A stretch of 57,333 bases of DNA from Planctomycetota bacterium. Its GTDB lineage: Bacteria; Planctomycetota; UBA8108; UBA1146. Under the pieces are notes generated by a model. It saw only the letters and a program-made list of their open reading frames with translations, ran no database searches and had not been told where the DNA came from. The DNA is taken from contig JAAZXB010000001.1 in NCBI GenBank assembly GCA_014240375.1, positions 58,677 to 116,009 of the forward strand, read 5' to 3'. The position numbers were made by a program, and so were the translations under genes. Below, piece by piece: positions 46,050-54,948 of the stretch (within the stretch, counting starts at the first letter, position 1; the number at the start of each line of letters is the position of its first letter).

Positions 46050-47405
46050 TCAAGCGCTGGCAGGGATGACCCCCAGTGCTTCTTCCGCCTGGGCGGATCT
46101 CTCGAGGCGTTCGATCCACAGTTCTGCATCAGACTGACTGCGAGCTTCCACGAGGATCCTCAGCAGCGGTTCGGTTCCGGAATAGCGCACAAGGATCCGT
46201 CCTTCACTGCCGAGCGCCTGTTGGGCTTGATCCATCGTCGCCGAGAGGAGTGACAACTGCACCAGTGGTGGCCGCTCCTGGATCTTCAAGGTTTTCTGTT
46301 CCTGAGGGAAACGCTCGATTCCAGAATACAAGTTCGAAAGGGGTCGACCCGACTGGACCACCCGGCGAGCCACAGCTAGCGCCGTACGGATGCCATCTCC
46401 GGTGGCCGCTTCCGCGGGGCAGATGATGTGCCCCGAAGGTTCTCCGCCCAGCATTCCGCCACTCTCTTTTAGCGCCGCCGCGACCGCTCGATCGCCCACC
46501 GCGGTTCGCACCACTGAAACTCCGTGGCGATTCAGATACTCCTCTACTCCAACATTCGACATCACGGTCAAGGCCACGATGGGTGGATCGAGTAATCCCT
46601 CCTCGAGCATCGCCCTTGCCCAGATCACGATCACGTCATCGCCGTCGACATGAGTGCCCGATTCGTCACAGAAGAGTGCTCGATCCGCATCACCATCCAA
46701 TGCGATTCCCACCGCAGCACCGATCCGTTTCACTTCTTCTCCCAGCACCTCGGGATGGAGTGAACCACAACCGACATTGATCCGTTCCCCATCCGGCTCA
46801 CCATGAACCACGGTCACCTCTGCACCGGCACGCTGGAACGCTTCCGGGCCCCAGTGACAGGCAGCCCCGCGGGCACAGTCGAGCACCACCGACAAGCCCT
46901 GAAGAAACTCTCCCGCAGGAAAGGAGTCCATCAACTTCTCCAGGTATCGATCGCCCAGACCCTCCTCCATCTCGATCTCGAGGGAGGCATTCGGTTGGCC
47001 CGCATGCCTTTCATGGTCGCGGGAGATCGCCTCCTCTTGTGAGATATCGAGTTTGGAGCCAGAGCCATCGAGGATCTTGATTCCGTTGAACTCGGGTGGG
47101 TTGTGAGAAGCCGAGATGACCAGCCCTAGATCTGCCACTCCATCCGGAACCAGGAGTGAGACAGCAGGAGTCGGAAGCACCCCGGCGTGGATGGTGCTGC
47201 AACCTTCCCGTCGCAGGGCATTCGTGAGTATTTTCTCGATCCCTGGCCCGGAAGTACGGGTATCTCGCGCGATCAGAACTCGCCCACCGGCGCTTCCATT
47301 GCGACTCATGTGGCCGGCGATCGCCTGCCCCAGTCTGTCGACGGAATCGGGGGAGAGCAGACCCTCACCGCCGATGTCTCGAACACCATCGGTTCCGAAG
47401 ATCAC
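46050..47405 (-). CDS. glmM: Phosphoglucosamine mutase
   Basis: Converts glucosamine-6-P to glucosamine-1-P for peptidoglycan and LPS. 451 residues from GTG 47405: FGTDGVRDIGGE, RDTRTSGPGIE, the phosphoserine loop in LVISASHNPPEFNGIK, metal loop ALDGDADRALF, and substrate motif GGEPSGHIICP. The C-terminal phosphate site is RYSGTEPLLRILVEA. The GTG overlaps the cdaR stop codon. glmM after cdaA-cdaR is a conserved order in Firmicutes, where GlmM binds and inhibits CdaA. Confidence 0.96.
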   Translation of the reverse strand: MIFGTDGVRDIGGEGLLSPDSVDRLGQAIAGHMSRNGSAGGRVLIARDTRTSGPGIEKILTNALRREGCSTIHAGVLPTPAVSLLVPDGVADLGLVISASHNPPEFNGIKILDGSGSKLDISQEEAISRDHERHAGQPNASLEIEMEEGLGDRYLEKLMDSFPAGEFLQGLSVVLDCARGAACHWGPEAFQRAGAEVTVVHGEPDGERINVGCGSLHPEVLGEEVKRIGAAVGIALDGDADRALFCDESGTHVDGDDVIVIWARAMLEEGLLDPPIVALTVMSNVGVEEYLNRHGVSVVRTAVGDRAVAAALKESGGMLGGEPSGHIICPAEAATGDGIRTALAVARRVVQSGRPLSNLYSGIERFPQEQKTLKIQERPPLVQLSLLSATMDQAQQALGSEGRILVRYSGTEPLLRILVEARSQSDAELWIERLERSAQAEEALGVIPASA

Positions 47406-48463
47406 TTCTGCGGATCCTCTCCAGGTACTTCGAATGGCTTGGCGCTGTAGAGGATGATCCGCTCCAGTTTCACCTGATCATTTGAGATTCCAGCCGGCAG
47501 ACTGCCATCGATCCATCGCACTTCTTCTCTTGGAACATTGCGACCTTCTCCTGCGGTATCGGTAACCCTCACCAGCAGATAGAAGCGGCCTTCCTCGACT
47601 CTCTTCTTCCACTCTCTCACCGCCTCCTCCACTCCGGAGACGGTCACCTTGATGCTTTGGTCTCCGCGAATTTCAAGATCCACATCTTCGTCGACGATGT
47701 AACGAACCGAAACCAGAGCCTGTTCCTGGGTCAAATTTTCCTGCAGGTGGATCTTCACCGTCGCTTCCCTCGGGAACCCTTCTGCGATCTGGATCAGGTT
47801 GCTGTCATCGCCAGTAATCACCAGTGGAACGATGGCTTCGACGAGAGGAAGGACCACGCCATCGATATCGATCTGCTGGGTCAGAACTGCCACCACGTCT
47901 TGCTCGAGCAACTGACTTGGACCCTCCAGGGTGACCTTTTCCGGATCGGTGGAGATCCCTCCGGGGAACCTCACAAATCCTGGACCTGGAGTTCCACGGA
48001 CCGATGCTCGGACCTCCTTCTCGACCCTCACCACCTGGTCGAGGACCACATCCAGAGTAAACGGATCGATGCCCTGCACCGAGAGGCCTTGCGGCAACTG
48101 GAATAGATCTACGGTTCGCAGGTCGATCCTGCCAGATCGATCCACCTTCAGAATCCCCTGCGGCGAAAGCTCCGACTCGATAAATCGAGCCACTACCTTT
48201 CGAGGCCCCGAAAGAGTGATCTTGCAGCGCCCGACGAAGGGATCGCCCTTTTGTCCCATCTTCGCCTGGGAAATGGTCTTGGAGATCACCACCTGATCCT
48301 CGGCTGCCGGTTCTACAATCAGGAAAGCATCGATACTCTCCTCATGACCGGTATTTCCGAAGGCGTATGCCCACACCACCACCGCCAGCAGCAGACTGGT
48401 TAACTTGTTGCGCTTGTTTCCGACCAGGAACTCGACGACCCGGACCCTCCATGATCCCTTCAT
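47402..48463 (-). CDS. cdaR: CdaR/YbbR-domain membrane protein
   Basis: 353 residues. A single N-terminal helix (KLTSLLLAVVVWAYAFG) anchors it, and the rest is extracytoplasmic and beta-rich, with repeated YbbR-like units (KITLSGPRKVVARFIE, VTLEGPSQLLEQDVVAVL, IKVTVSGVEEAVREWKK). CdaR regulates the cyclase CdaA from outside the membrane. Start ATG overlaps the cdaA stop, and the stop overlaps the glmM start. The set matches the CdaA-CdaR-GlmM module. Confidence 0.9.
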   Translation of the reverse strand: MKGSWRVRVVEFLVGNKRNKLTSLLLAVVVWAYAFGNTGHEESIDAFLIVEPAAEDQVVISKTISQAKMGQKGDPFVGRCKITLSGPRKVVARFIESELSPQGILKVDRSGRIDLRTVDLFQLPQGLSVQGIDPFTLDVVLDQVVRVEKEVRASVRGTPGPGFVRFPGGISTDPEKVTLEGPSQLLEQDVVAVLTQQIDIDGVVLPLVEAIVPLVITGDDSNLIQIAEGFPREATVKIHLQENLTQEQALVSVRYIVDEDVDLEIRGDQSIKVTVSGVEEAVREWKKRVEEGRFYLLVRVTDTAGEGRNVPREEVRWIDGSLPAGISNDQVKLERIILYSAKPFEVPGEDPQK

Positions 48464-49305
48464 GCTACCCCCCCACCTGGAGCAGTTTTCTCGACCTGGG
48501 TGGCCTCTGTCGCAGCATCGGTCTTGGTGTAGTAACTTCGTAGTTTATCAGCCAGTTCATCACGATCGAGATCTCGAAAAACCTCACCCTTCACGCACAG
48601 GGAGATCATTCCCGTCTCCTCACTGACGACCACGGTCACCGCATCGGACTCCTCGGTCAGGCCAACAGCCGCTCTATGTCTGGTTCCCGCCCAGGAGCCC
48701 AGTTGCTCATTTTCTGAGAGCGGCAGCAAACAACCTGCCGCGGCAATCCGCCCACTCTGGATCACCACTGCACCATCGTGGAGGGCAGTACCTGGATAAA
48801 AGATGGTGGTAAGGATCTCCGACGAGACCTCCGCATCCAGTCTGGTGCCTCGGTCCACCCAGGGATTCAGTGACTGGTCCCTCTCGATGGCGAAGAGGGC
48901 CCCGACGCGAGTCTTCGATAACGTTACGCAAGCGCGAACGACCACCACGACCAGTTCCTGTTCGTCTCGGATCAGTTCGCCAAAGATGGGTGCCTGACTG
49001 AGCCTGACCAGCCCTCGACGAAGCTCCGGCTGCAAGATCACGATGATGGCAGTGAATGCCGCAGGAGTCACCACCGCCAGCAGGAATCCGATCCGCTCCA
49101 GATCGAGGACTCCGACCGCCAGCCGGGTGGCCGCCACGGTGATGATCACCGTCATCGCCAACCCCTTCAGGACTCCTGCTCCTCGAGTCCCCTCACAGAA
49201 GACGATGAATCCATAGATCAGCAGGTAGATGACACTCACCTCGATCAGTACTCGAAGCGGACCGATCGCCTCGATGGCGGTCCAGATCGTCTCGAACTCG
49301 TTCAA
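48460..49305 (-). CDS. cdaA: Diadenylate cyclase CdaA
   Basis: Makes c-di-AMP from two ATP. 281 residues: three N-terminal membrane helices (VLIEVSVIYLLIYGFIVFC, GLAMTVIITVAATRLAV, IGFLLAVVTPAAFTAIIVIL), then the DAC domain with the DGA motif in GTALHDGAVVI and the RHR motif in GTRHRAAVGL. TTG 49305, four bases after GAGGAGGGAA, is taken as start. The TTG overlaps the folP stop. The longer frame to 49398 lies inside folP. It probably forms a complex with CdaR and GlmM encoded just downstream. Confidence 0.95.
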   Translation of the reverse strand: MNEFETIWTAIEAIGPLRVLIEVSVIYLLIYGFIVFCEGTRGAGVLKGLAMTVIITVAATRLAVGVLDLERIGFLLAVVTPAAFTAIIVILQPELRRGLVRLSQAPIFGELIRDEQELVVVVVRACVTLSKTRVGALFAIERDQSLNPWVDRGTRLDAEVSSEILTTIFYPGTALHDGAVVIQSGRIAAAGCLLPLSENEQLGSWAGTRHRAAVGLTEESDAVTVVVSEETGMISLCVKGEVFRDLDRDELADKLRSYYTKTDAATEATQVEKTAPGGGVA

Positions 49306-50120
49306 CTGATTCCCTCCTCGATGAGTTGTGGCTCCTCGATGGCTGCCAACGCTTTGAGGAAGGTCACCGTTTCCTCGACATCGTGGACCCTGACCCATTC
49401 GACCGCAGATCTCTGCGCTCGTGCGACGAACGCCAAGGAAGCCGGAAGTCTTTCTTCCGGAGCAGATCCATCAAAGATACCGGTGAAGGACTTCCTCGAT
49501 GCGCCCAGCAACAGAGGGACTCCCAGCGCTCGAAAGTAGTCGAGGTTTCCGGTGATCTGGTAGTTGTCGGCGATGCTCTTGCCAAAACCAAGTCCGGGAT
49601 CGATCACGATCTGCTCGCGAGGAATTCCCGCTGCAACGGCGAATTCGATCCGCTCCTCGAGAAATGTCCGGATCTGCTCCAGCACATCTAGATATCGAGG
49701 ATCCCGCTGCATCGTTTCAGGAGTTCCATTTCTGTGCATCAGAATCACCGTCAACTGGTGCTCTGCAATCACCGATGAGAGTGCGGGATCGTCCTGCAGG
49801 GCTGAGGTGTCGTTGACGATTCGGACTCCCCGAACCATCGCCTCCCGAGCCACCTCGGCTCGACGGGTGTCGATACTGATGGGGACATCGACCTCTCCCT
49901 GAATCGCTTCGAGAAGAGGGAGAACCCTCTGAAGTTCCTCCTCGACCGAGATGGCGAGGGATCCGGGGCGCGTCGATTCACCTCCGACATCGAGGGCATC
50001 GGCGCCCTGCTGAACCATCTCGAGAGCCCTGCTCCTGGCAGCATCGACACCCGTGAACTGACCTCCATCACTGAAGGAATCCGGAGTGACATTCAAGATG
50101 CCGAGTACTTTCGGGTTCAC
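49302..50120 (-). CDS. folP: Dihydropteroate synthase
   Basis: Joins pterin pyrophosphate and p-aminobenzoate for folate. 272 residues: GILNVTPDSFSDGG, DALDVGGESTRPG, DVPISIDTRRAEVA, INDTSALQDDP-like VNDTSALQD, HRNGTPETMQ, and LLLGASRKSF. The GTG at 50120 follows GAGAGG. The upstream frame to 50180 overlaps the LptE-like gene. It lies directly upstream of cdaA with overlapping codons, so folate, c-di-AMP and amino-sugar genes are transcribed together. Confidence 0.95.
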   Translation of the reverse strand: MNPKVLGILNVTPDSFSDGGQFTGVDAARSRALEMVQQGADALDVGGESTRPGSLAISVEEELQRVLPLLEAIQGEVDVPISIDTRRAEVAREAMVRGVRIVNDTSALQDDPALSSVIAEHQLTVILMHRNGTPETMQRDPRYLDVLEQIRTFLEERIEFAVAAGIPREQIVIDPGLGFGKSIADNYQITGNLDYFRALGVPLLLGASRKSFTGIFDGSAPEERLPASLAFVARAQRSAVEWVRVHDVEETVTFLKALAAIEEPQLIEEGIS

Positions 50121-50158
50121 GGAAATGTTCCTCTCGCCAGGATCAGATCTCGATCCAG

Positions 50159-50665
50159 TCAGCGGCTCTGCTCGTACCACGGTTCCAGTTCTGCGATGAT
50201 TCTCCGAGCGATTTCCTGCACCGCTTCCTCCATCGCCGATTCGATCGATTCCCCGGCAGGAACCGAATAGGACACCAGATCTTCGACCACCCGTTCGATC
50301 AGAACCCGTTGATCTCGCATCCTTTCGAGTCGCAATCCGACCCGGACACCGATCCCCTGCTCCTGGATGATGCCGTTGGCACTCTCCACCAGGACTCCTT
50401 CACGAAATTGTAAAATGGTGCCATGGAGCACCGCATCCGCCTCCTCTTGCACCACCAGATCTGCCGATGTTCGCAACTGGAACTCTCGTTTCACCGCTCT
50501 GGTGAGAGAAAACTCAATATCCCTCCGAAAAGGAATCGTCTCGTTGCGGAAGATCGGAACCGAGATGCGCTGAACTCCCCTGGGGAGGCGATAGCCTGGG
50601 GTGTAACCACACCCGAGCAGTTGTGACAGGACCAGCAGTATCAGGATCCAGCCGGTGAATTTCAT
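50159..50665 (-). CDS. LptE-like outer-membrane lipoprotein
   Basis: 168 residues with a lipobox (WILILLVLSQLLGC) followed by GYTPGYRLPRGVQRISVPIF, EFSLTRAVKREFQLRT and VRVGLRLERMRDQRVL. This is the pattern of LptE, the lipoprotein plug for LptD that places lipopolysaccharide in the outer membrane. Homology to LptE is weak by nature, so this is a family-level call. The ATG overlaps the stop of the BamD-like gene, and FolP follows. It supports a Gram-negative envelope for this organism. Confidence 0.75.
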   Translation of the reverse strand: MKFTGWILILLVLSQLLGCGYTPGYRLPRGVQRISVPIFRNETIPFRRDIEFSLTRAVKREFQLRTSADLVVQEEADAVLHGTILQFREGVLVESANGIIQEQGIGVRVGLRLERMRDQRVLIERVVEDLVSYSVPAGESIESAMEEAVQEIARRIIAELEPWYEQSR

Positions 50666-51573
50666 CGGTCCGCCTGCACTGGCTGGGGAACGAGAGTCGC
50701 GATGACCCTGCGCGCTTCTGCCGCTTCTTCGCTAGCGGGTAAATCGAGAAGCACTTTCTCCAGGTAAACTCTGGCAGATTCAGGCTTGTCGATGCCGAGA
50801 TAGAACTGGGCCACCAGCAGATGCCTCTGTGCTCTCATCTTGGCGATTCTTCCCAGTTCCATCCGTGCTCTCTGGGACTCCCCCTGATTGGGGAACAACC
50901 GTAAGTATCTGCGATAGTGTCTTTCCGCCACGGTCAACGGGCCCATGTCGTACTCGACCCCCTTGATCTGGGCGAGTACTGCATCCCCTGCGAGAATCTG
51001 TGCCGGAGCCGTCCACGGGCTCTCGGGATATTCACGCAACAATCGCTCGAAGAATCTCTCCGCATCTTCGGGAAGTTTATTCTTGAGATACCAATTGGCA
51101 GAGTGAAAGACCGCATCGTCGCTGAAGGGCTGAAATGGATATCTCTGGATCAGATCGCCGAGGACTTGCAGTCCCTTTCGTTCGGCACTGATTTCCAGCC
51201 CCAGCAACCTTCGAGTAGTACCATTGAGATAGGACAGGCCGATCTCGTATCGGATCTCGAGGGCTCGATCGAGGGTTTCTGGTCCGGGGTCCGAATCGAA
51301 GATGTCTTCGGTCGCCCGTAACGCATCGTCATTCTGGCGTGAAGCTCGAAACGCTTCTGCCAGTCCCAGACGTATTCTCGCCAGTAGAGGACCCGAGACC
51401 GGCCCATCGTCTTCGCCATACATCGCCAACTCGATGGCATCCTCATAGAGGGTCACGGCTTCCGCATACTGGCCCTGTTCCAGAGCATCCCTTGCCTGGA
51501 TCAGCATCTCAGGTAGGGGGTCGCCCTCCTGGATGGCAGCCACCAACAAGAACAGTGCAATCGTTGTGGTCAC
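50662..51573 (-). CDS. Exported TPR protein, BamD-like
   Basis: 303 residues, signal peptide MTTTIALFLLVAAIQEG, no lipobox. TPR repeats include ALEQGQYAEAVTLYEDAIEL, AERFFERLLREYPESPWTAP, AERHYRRYLRLFPNQGESQ and LVAQFYLGIDKPESARVYLEKV. The last two match BamD (RHLLVAQFYLGxxxPxSAxxYL), the lipoprotein that works with BamA in outer-membrane protein assembly. The GTG start at 51573 follows GGGGAG. Pairing with the LptE-like gene supports an envelope-assembly role. Lack of a lipobox is unusual for BamD. Confidence 0.72.
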   Translation of the reverse strand: MTTTIALFLLVAAIQEGDPLPEMLIQARDALEQGQYAEAVTLYEDAIELAMYGEDDGPVSGPLLARIRLGLAEAFRASRQNDDALRATEDIFDSDPGPETLDRALEIRYEIGLSYLNGTTRRLLGLEISAERKGLQVLGDLIQRYPFQPFSDDAVFHSANWYLKNKLPEDAERFFERLLREYPESPWTAPAQILAGDAVLAQIKGVEYDMGPLTVAERHYRRYLRLFPNQGESQRARMELGRIAKMRAQRHLLVAQFYLGIDKPESARVYLEKVLLDLPASEEAAEARRVIATLVPQPVQADR

Positions 51574-51618
51574 TGGTTTCTCCCCTTTCCCCTCGAATCC
51601 ACCCGGTCGGGGGATCCA

Positions 51619-52362
51619 TCAGACACGCAGGTATCTTAGCGACCTGGGCGGTCGCTCCAAGTGATGCAAGAGAAGGGACCTGAGGAGATTCCAACCGGCC
51701 TGCACCTGCTCCGCTGGGACCTCCCAGGAAGGCACCAGGCCCCAATCGCGCGTCGAATCGGAGGCGAGATAGCGGCTGGTACTGAGCTCCAGACTCTCAC
51801 AGGAGCCCAGGATCGAGCACTCTGCGCAAATCAGACCCGCAGGCACGTGGAGCCCGGAGCGTCCGGTAACTTGCCCCTCGCACTCGATACAGCGGGTCCA
51901 GTCGGGAAGAACTCCGCTGGCAGACAGCAAGGCCTGCATCAAACGATTTCTCAAACGCCTCCTGCCGACACCATGTTCGAGAAGTTTCAGGTACTGGAGA
52001 GCCTCCTTCAGCAGACCCGGATGAGGGTCTCCAGGACTGAACAGGTTTCGCATCAGATCGAGGGCAAATGTGGCATCAAGCCAGACCGAAATATCTTGAC
52101 GCAAGTGGTCAAATCCCTCGACCAGGCGAGACTCGGTGGCCAGGTGTAATTCTGTACTACGGCTGCGAAAATTCAGGTCATACCAACCGGCCAGATCGAA
52201 TGGAGCAGGAAAGGAAGAAGATGCTCGAACAGGACGACGGGATCCCTTTGCCAGCAGATCGATGACACCATGATCCCGGGTAAAGACTCTGACGATTTGA
52301 GAGGTCTCGGAATAGTCAGTACATCGGAGAACGAGGCCCCGCGTACGGAAAACCCCCTTCAT
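51619..52362 (-). CDS. recO: DNA repair protein RecO
   Basis: 247 residues. An N-terminal OB fold (RTRGLVLRCTDYSETSQIV, HGVIDLLAKGSRRP, FDLAGWYDLNFRSRS) and helical domain lead to the zinc motif CIECEGQ...GLICAEC. RecO loads RecA with RecF/RecR onto gapped DNA. The ATG is adjacent to the CorC stop codon with no gap, and the ORF ends 45 bases before the BamD-like gene. Confidence 0.92.
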   Translation of the reverse strand: MKGVFRTRGLVLRCTDYSETSQIVRVFTRDHGVIDLLAKGSRRPVRASSSFPAPFDLAGWYDLNFRSRSTELHLATESRLVEGFDHLRQDISVWLDATFALDLMRNLFSPGDPHPGLLKEALQYLKLLEHGVGRRRLRNRLMQALLSASGVLPDWTRCIECEGQVTGRSGLHVPAGLICAECSILGSCESLELSTSRYLASDSTRDWGLVPSWEVPAEQVQAGWNLLRSLLLHHLERPPRSLRYLRV

Positions 52363-53661
52363 CTAGAATCCGTTCCTGTGAGACCCCTGAAGATGTGCAC
52401 GGATGCGCTTGATCTTTCTATCGTCGGCTCGAGTGACCCTGAACAGAATACGATCGGTGGGTAACTCTTCCCCCTCATGTGGAACGTGCCCCAGGGCAGA
52501 GAAGAGGTATCCGGCAACGGTCTCGTAATCATCGCTCTCCGGAATCTCTGAACCCAGTCTTCGATTGACATCGAGTATGCTGGTACGGCCATCCAGTTCC
52601 CAGGTCAATTCATCGATCTTGCGAATCTGATCACGACCGGCGGCATCATACTCGTCTTCGATCTCACCGATGATCTCCTCGATGATGTCCTCGATCGTGA
52701 CCAGTCCCGAGGTACCCCCGTATTCATCCAGAACCACAGCGATGTGAAACCTCTCGGTCCTGAACTCATCGAGCAGCTCCTGCAATTTCTTGGTCTCGGG
52801 AACGAAGTGGATCTTCCGCACCACCTTCTCGAGCAGCTGTGATCGCAGATCTTCTTCTACCCCATGCCGCAGGAGATCCTTGACATACAGAACGCCGATG
52901 ATGTCGTCCACATCCTTGCGATAGATGGGGATTCTCGAGTGCCCGCAGGCGATCGCCCTGGGAATCGCCTCTTCGACCGTTTCTGACGCCTCGAAACAAA
53001 CCATGTCGGTCCTCGGGGTCATCACCTCGATCACATCGGAGTCGCGAAATTCCAGCACCGACTCGATCATCGTCTTCTCGTCCAGTTCGAGTAATCCCTC
53101 GCGCTCCCCCAGTTCCACGGCGGCTCGGATTCCTGCCTCCGCGAGGTCCTGATCGGTGCGATCCGCCGATCCGCCGATCACCCGCAGGATCGCACGGCGC
53201 GTCTTGCGAAAGGTGGCGGTCACAGGAGTGGCGAGTTTCTCCAGAGTATCCAGCGCCGGCAGCAACCGGACCGCGATCCGATTTCCGATCCAGAGTGAGA
53301 TCGCTTCGGGAATCAACTCGAGGCAGATCAGACCGACGAACAGGAACTCGATGATCAACCACAGCACCCACAGGTCCATCGACCAGGAACCCTTTTCTCC
53401 GGTCAGGTACCAGGCGGCCCCCTGACTGCGAGCCATCGCCAGAGAAGCGACATAGGTTCCTCGAAAGAGCATCAGAACCACCACGAGAAAGACATCGATG
53501 CGGTGGATCCGCTCCGCCTCATCGGACTCACCATGCTCGACAAAAAAATCATGGTAGAAGCCTGAAGAAGTGGTGCGGTAGCAGCGCCTCACCACCGAGG
53601 CCAGCATTGCAAGAACGAGTGCTCCCCATGCGATCGGAATCAGTATCTCCGGTTCAGGCAT
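52363..53661 (-). CDS. CorC/HlyC-family CBS domain membrane protein
   Basis: 432 residues. Three hydrophobic segments form a CNNM-type (DUF21) membrane domain, here divergent: IPIAWGALVLAMLASVV, VFLVVVLMLFRGTYVASLAM, LWVLWLIIEFLFVGLICLEL. A CBS pair follows (DVIEVMTPRTDMVCFEA, GHSRIPIYRKDVDDIIGVLY, FHIAVVLDEYGGTSGLVTIE) and then the CorC_HlyC domain (LDGRTSILDVNRRLG, DDYETVAGYLFSALG). Such proteins take part in Mg or Co efflux. The ATG at 53661 follows GAAGGG. It is the first gene of the run ending at recO and beyond. Confidence 0.88.
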   Translation of the reverse strand: MPEPEILIPIAWGALVLAMLASVVRRCYRTTSSGFYHDFFVEHGESDEAERIHRIDVFLVVVLMLFRGTYVASLAMARSQGAAWYLTGEKGSWSMDLWVLWLIIEFLFVGLICLELIPEAISLWIGNRIAVRLLPALDTLEKLATPVTATFRKTRRAILRVIGGSADRTDQDLAEAGIRAAVELGEREGLLELDEKTMIESVLEFRDSDVIEVMTPRTDMVCFEASETVEEAIPRAIACGHSRIPIYRKDVDDIIGVLYVKDLLRHGVEEDLRSQLLEKVVRKIHFVPETKKLQELLDEFRTERFHIAVVLDEYGGTSGLVTIEDIIEEIIGEIEDEYDAAGRDQIRKIDELTWELDGRTSILDVNRRLGSEIPESDDYETVAGYLFSALGHVPHEGEELPTDRILFRVTRADDRKIKRIRAHLQGSHRNGF

Positions 53662-53766
53662 GGTCGAACCCTTCACCCACTCCAATCGAACGATGCGATC
53701 GGATGGGGCAATCCATAGACATTATTGCGGCTCCCGGTAGGCGGGTGACCATCTCGTCCTCCAAAT

Positions 53767-54948
53767 TCAACGGTCGTAAAGTGGGAGATATCCCAGAGGG
53801 AGTTCCAGAATCAACAAGCTCATCGCAGTACCATACTCATCTCCAAAACGGCTCTCCCAGGAGCCATCCACCTTCTGCAGTTGAAGCACCTTGGGCCAGA
53901 CGGATCGGGTCCACCGATCCCACAGTTCCCCTCGAGCCTGCTGAAGCACCTGCCCGGTGTAGAAGTTGCCGTAGAATGGGAAATGTCTCGAAGAATGAAA
54001 TGCGCCCTTCTTGCTGCGCTCGGCGGCAAGGATTGAACGTCGGAGGAATCCCATTCCTCGCTTGCGCTCCTCGATGTCAAACTCCCCTGCGGCATCGAGA
54101 GTCGATAACGCTGCTGCGGTCATCTCGAAGGAAGTCTTGGTGGTTCCACGGGTGAGGGAGTAGCGAAATGATCCATCTTCAGAGCAGCACTCCTTGAGGT
54201 ATTTCACTGCGCGAGCGATCGACTCTGCCGGGACTGTGATGCCAGAATCCTTGGCCGATCTCAACGCTTGAAGACAACACACCGTCAGCGAAGCCTCGTC
54301 GAGTGGATCGTCTGGCTCATACCCCCAGCCACCGCGAAGAGTTTGGCAAGAAAGCATCAGTTTCACACCCGACCGAATGACTTCGCGGAGTCTCTTCTCC
54401 CTCATCGGCGTCGGTAATTGCCCGGCCACCTGCGACAGGAAAGTGATGGCGTAGGAATGACCATGCATCCGCGATCGGGTGGCTCCACGGTCTTGCAGAT
54501 ATCCCCGTCCATCGGATCGAACCGCTGCGGTGAGGTAATCCACCGCTCGTTCGAGAGCCTTCCCTTGCTTGCCGATGCCGTATTCCACTCCACCTCCCAG
54601 CAACGCCATGCCACCGAGTGAAGTGACCGCCAGTGGGTAGGAGCTGGAAAATGCACCGACACCATTCTGGTGCTTGACCAGGTAAGCGATGCCTCGTTGA
54701 ATCGAGAGTTCACTCCGAGAGTCATGGGGAGCACCCAGTGACACCACGGCAGACTTCTCACTGCTGTCGGAGTCGTCGATGGCGGTGTAGAGGATTCCCA
54801 ACTCGACCGAGAATACAGCGGGTGCAGGAAGCAGGATCCACCACAACAATAGGAGCCAGCGGGTCAGCGACCCGCTGCAAGAGGAAGGTTCCTCAGGAAC
54901 CGTCCCGGTGGTGCTTTCCAGCGATATAGTGGCGAGGGATTGGTTCAA
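53767..54948 (-). CDS. Squalene-cyclase/prenyltransferase alpha-alpha repeat protein, exported
   Basis: 393 residues with a membrane or signal segment (RWLLLLWWILLPAPAVF) and alpha-alpha-barrel repeats: QRGIAYLVKHQNGVGAFSSS, AVDYLTAAVRSDGRGYLQDR, KLMLSCQTLRGGWGYEP, AVKYLKECCSEDGSFRYS and VLQLQKVDGSWESRFGDEYG. The cyclase DxDD motif is not visible. Planctomycetota carry this protein type beside VWA/Bat-like and Gln-rich genes. The TTG start at 54948 overlaps the stop of the upstream gene (TTGA). Role unknown. Confidence 0.82.
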   Translation of the reverse strand: MNQSLATISLESTTGTVPEEPSSCSGSLTRWLLLLWWILLPAPAVFSVELGILYTAIDDSDSSEKSAVVSLGAPHDSRSELSIQRGIAYLVKHQNGVGAFSSSYPLAVTSLGGMALLGGGVEYGIGKQGKALERAVDYLTAAVRSDGRGYLQDRGATRSRMHGHSYAITFLSQVAGQLPTPMREKRLREVIRSGVKLMLSCQTLRGGWGYEPDDPLDEASLTVCCLQALRSAKDSGITVPAESIARAVKYLKECCSEDGSFRYSLTRGTTKTSFEMTAAALSTLDAAGEFDIEERKRGMGFLRRSILAAERSKKGAFHSSRHFPFYGNFYTGQVLQQARGELWDRWTRSVWPKVLQLQKVDGSWESRFGDEYGTAMSLLILELPLGYLPLYDR

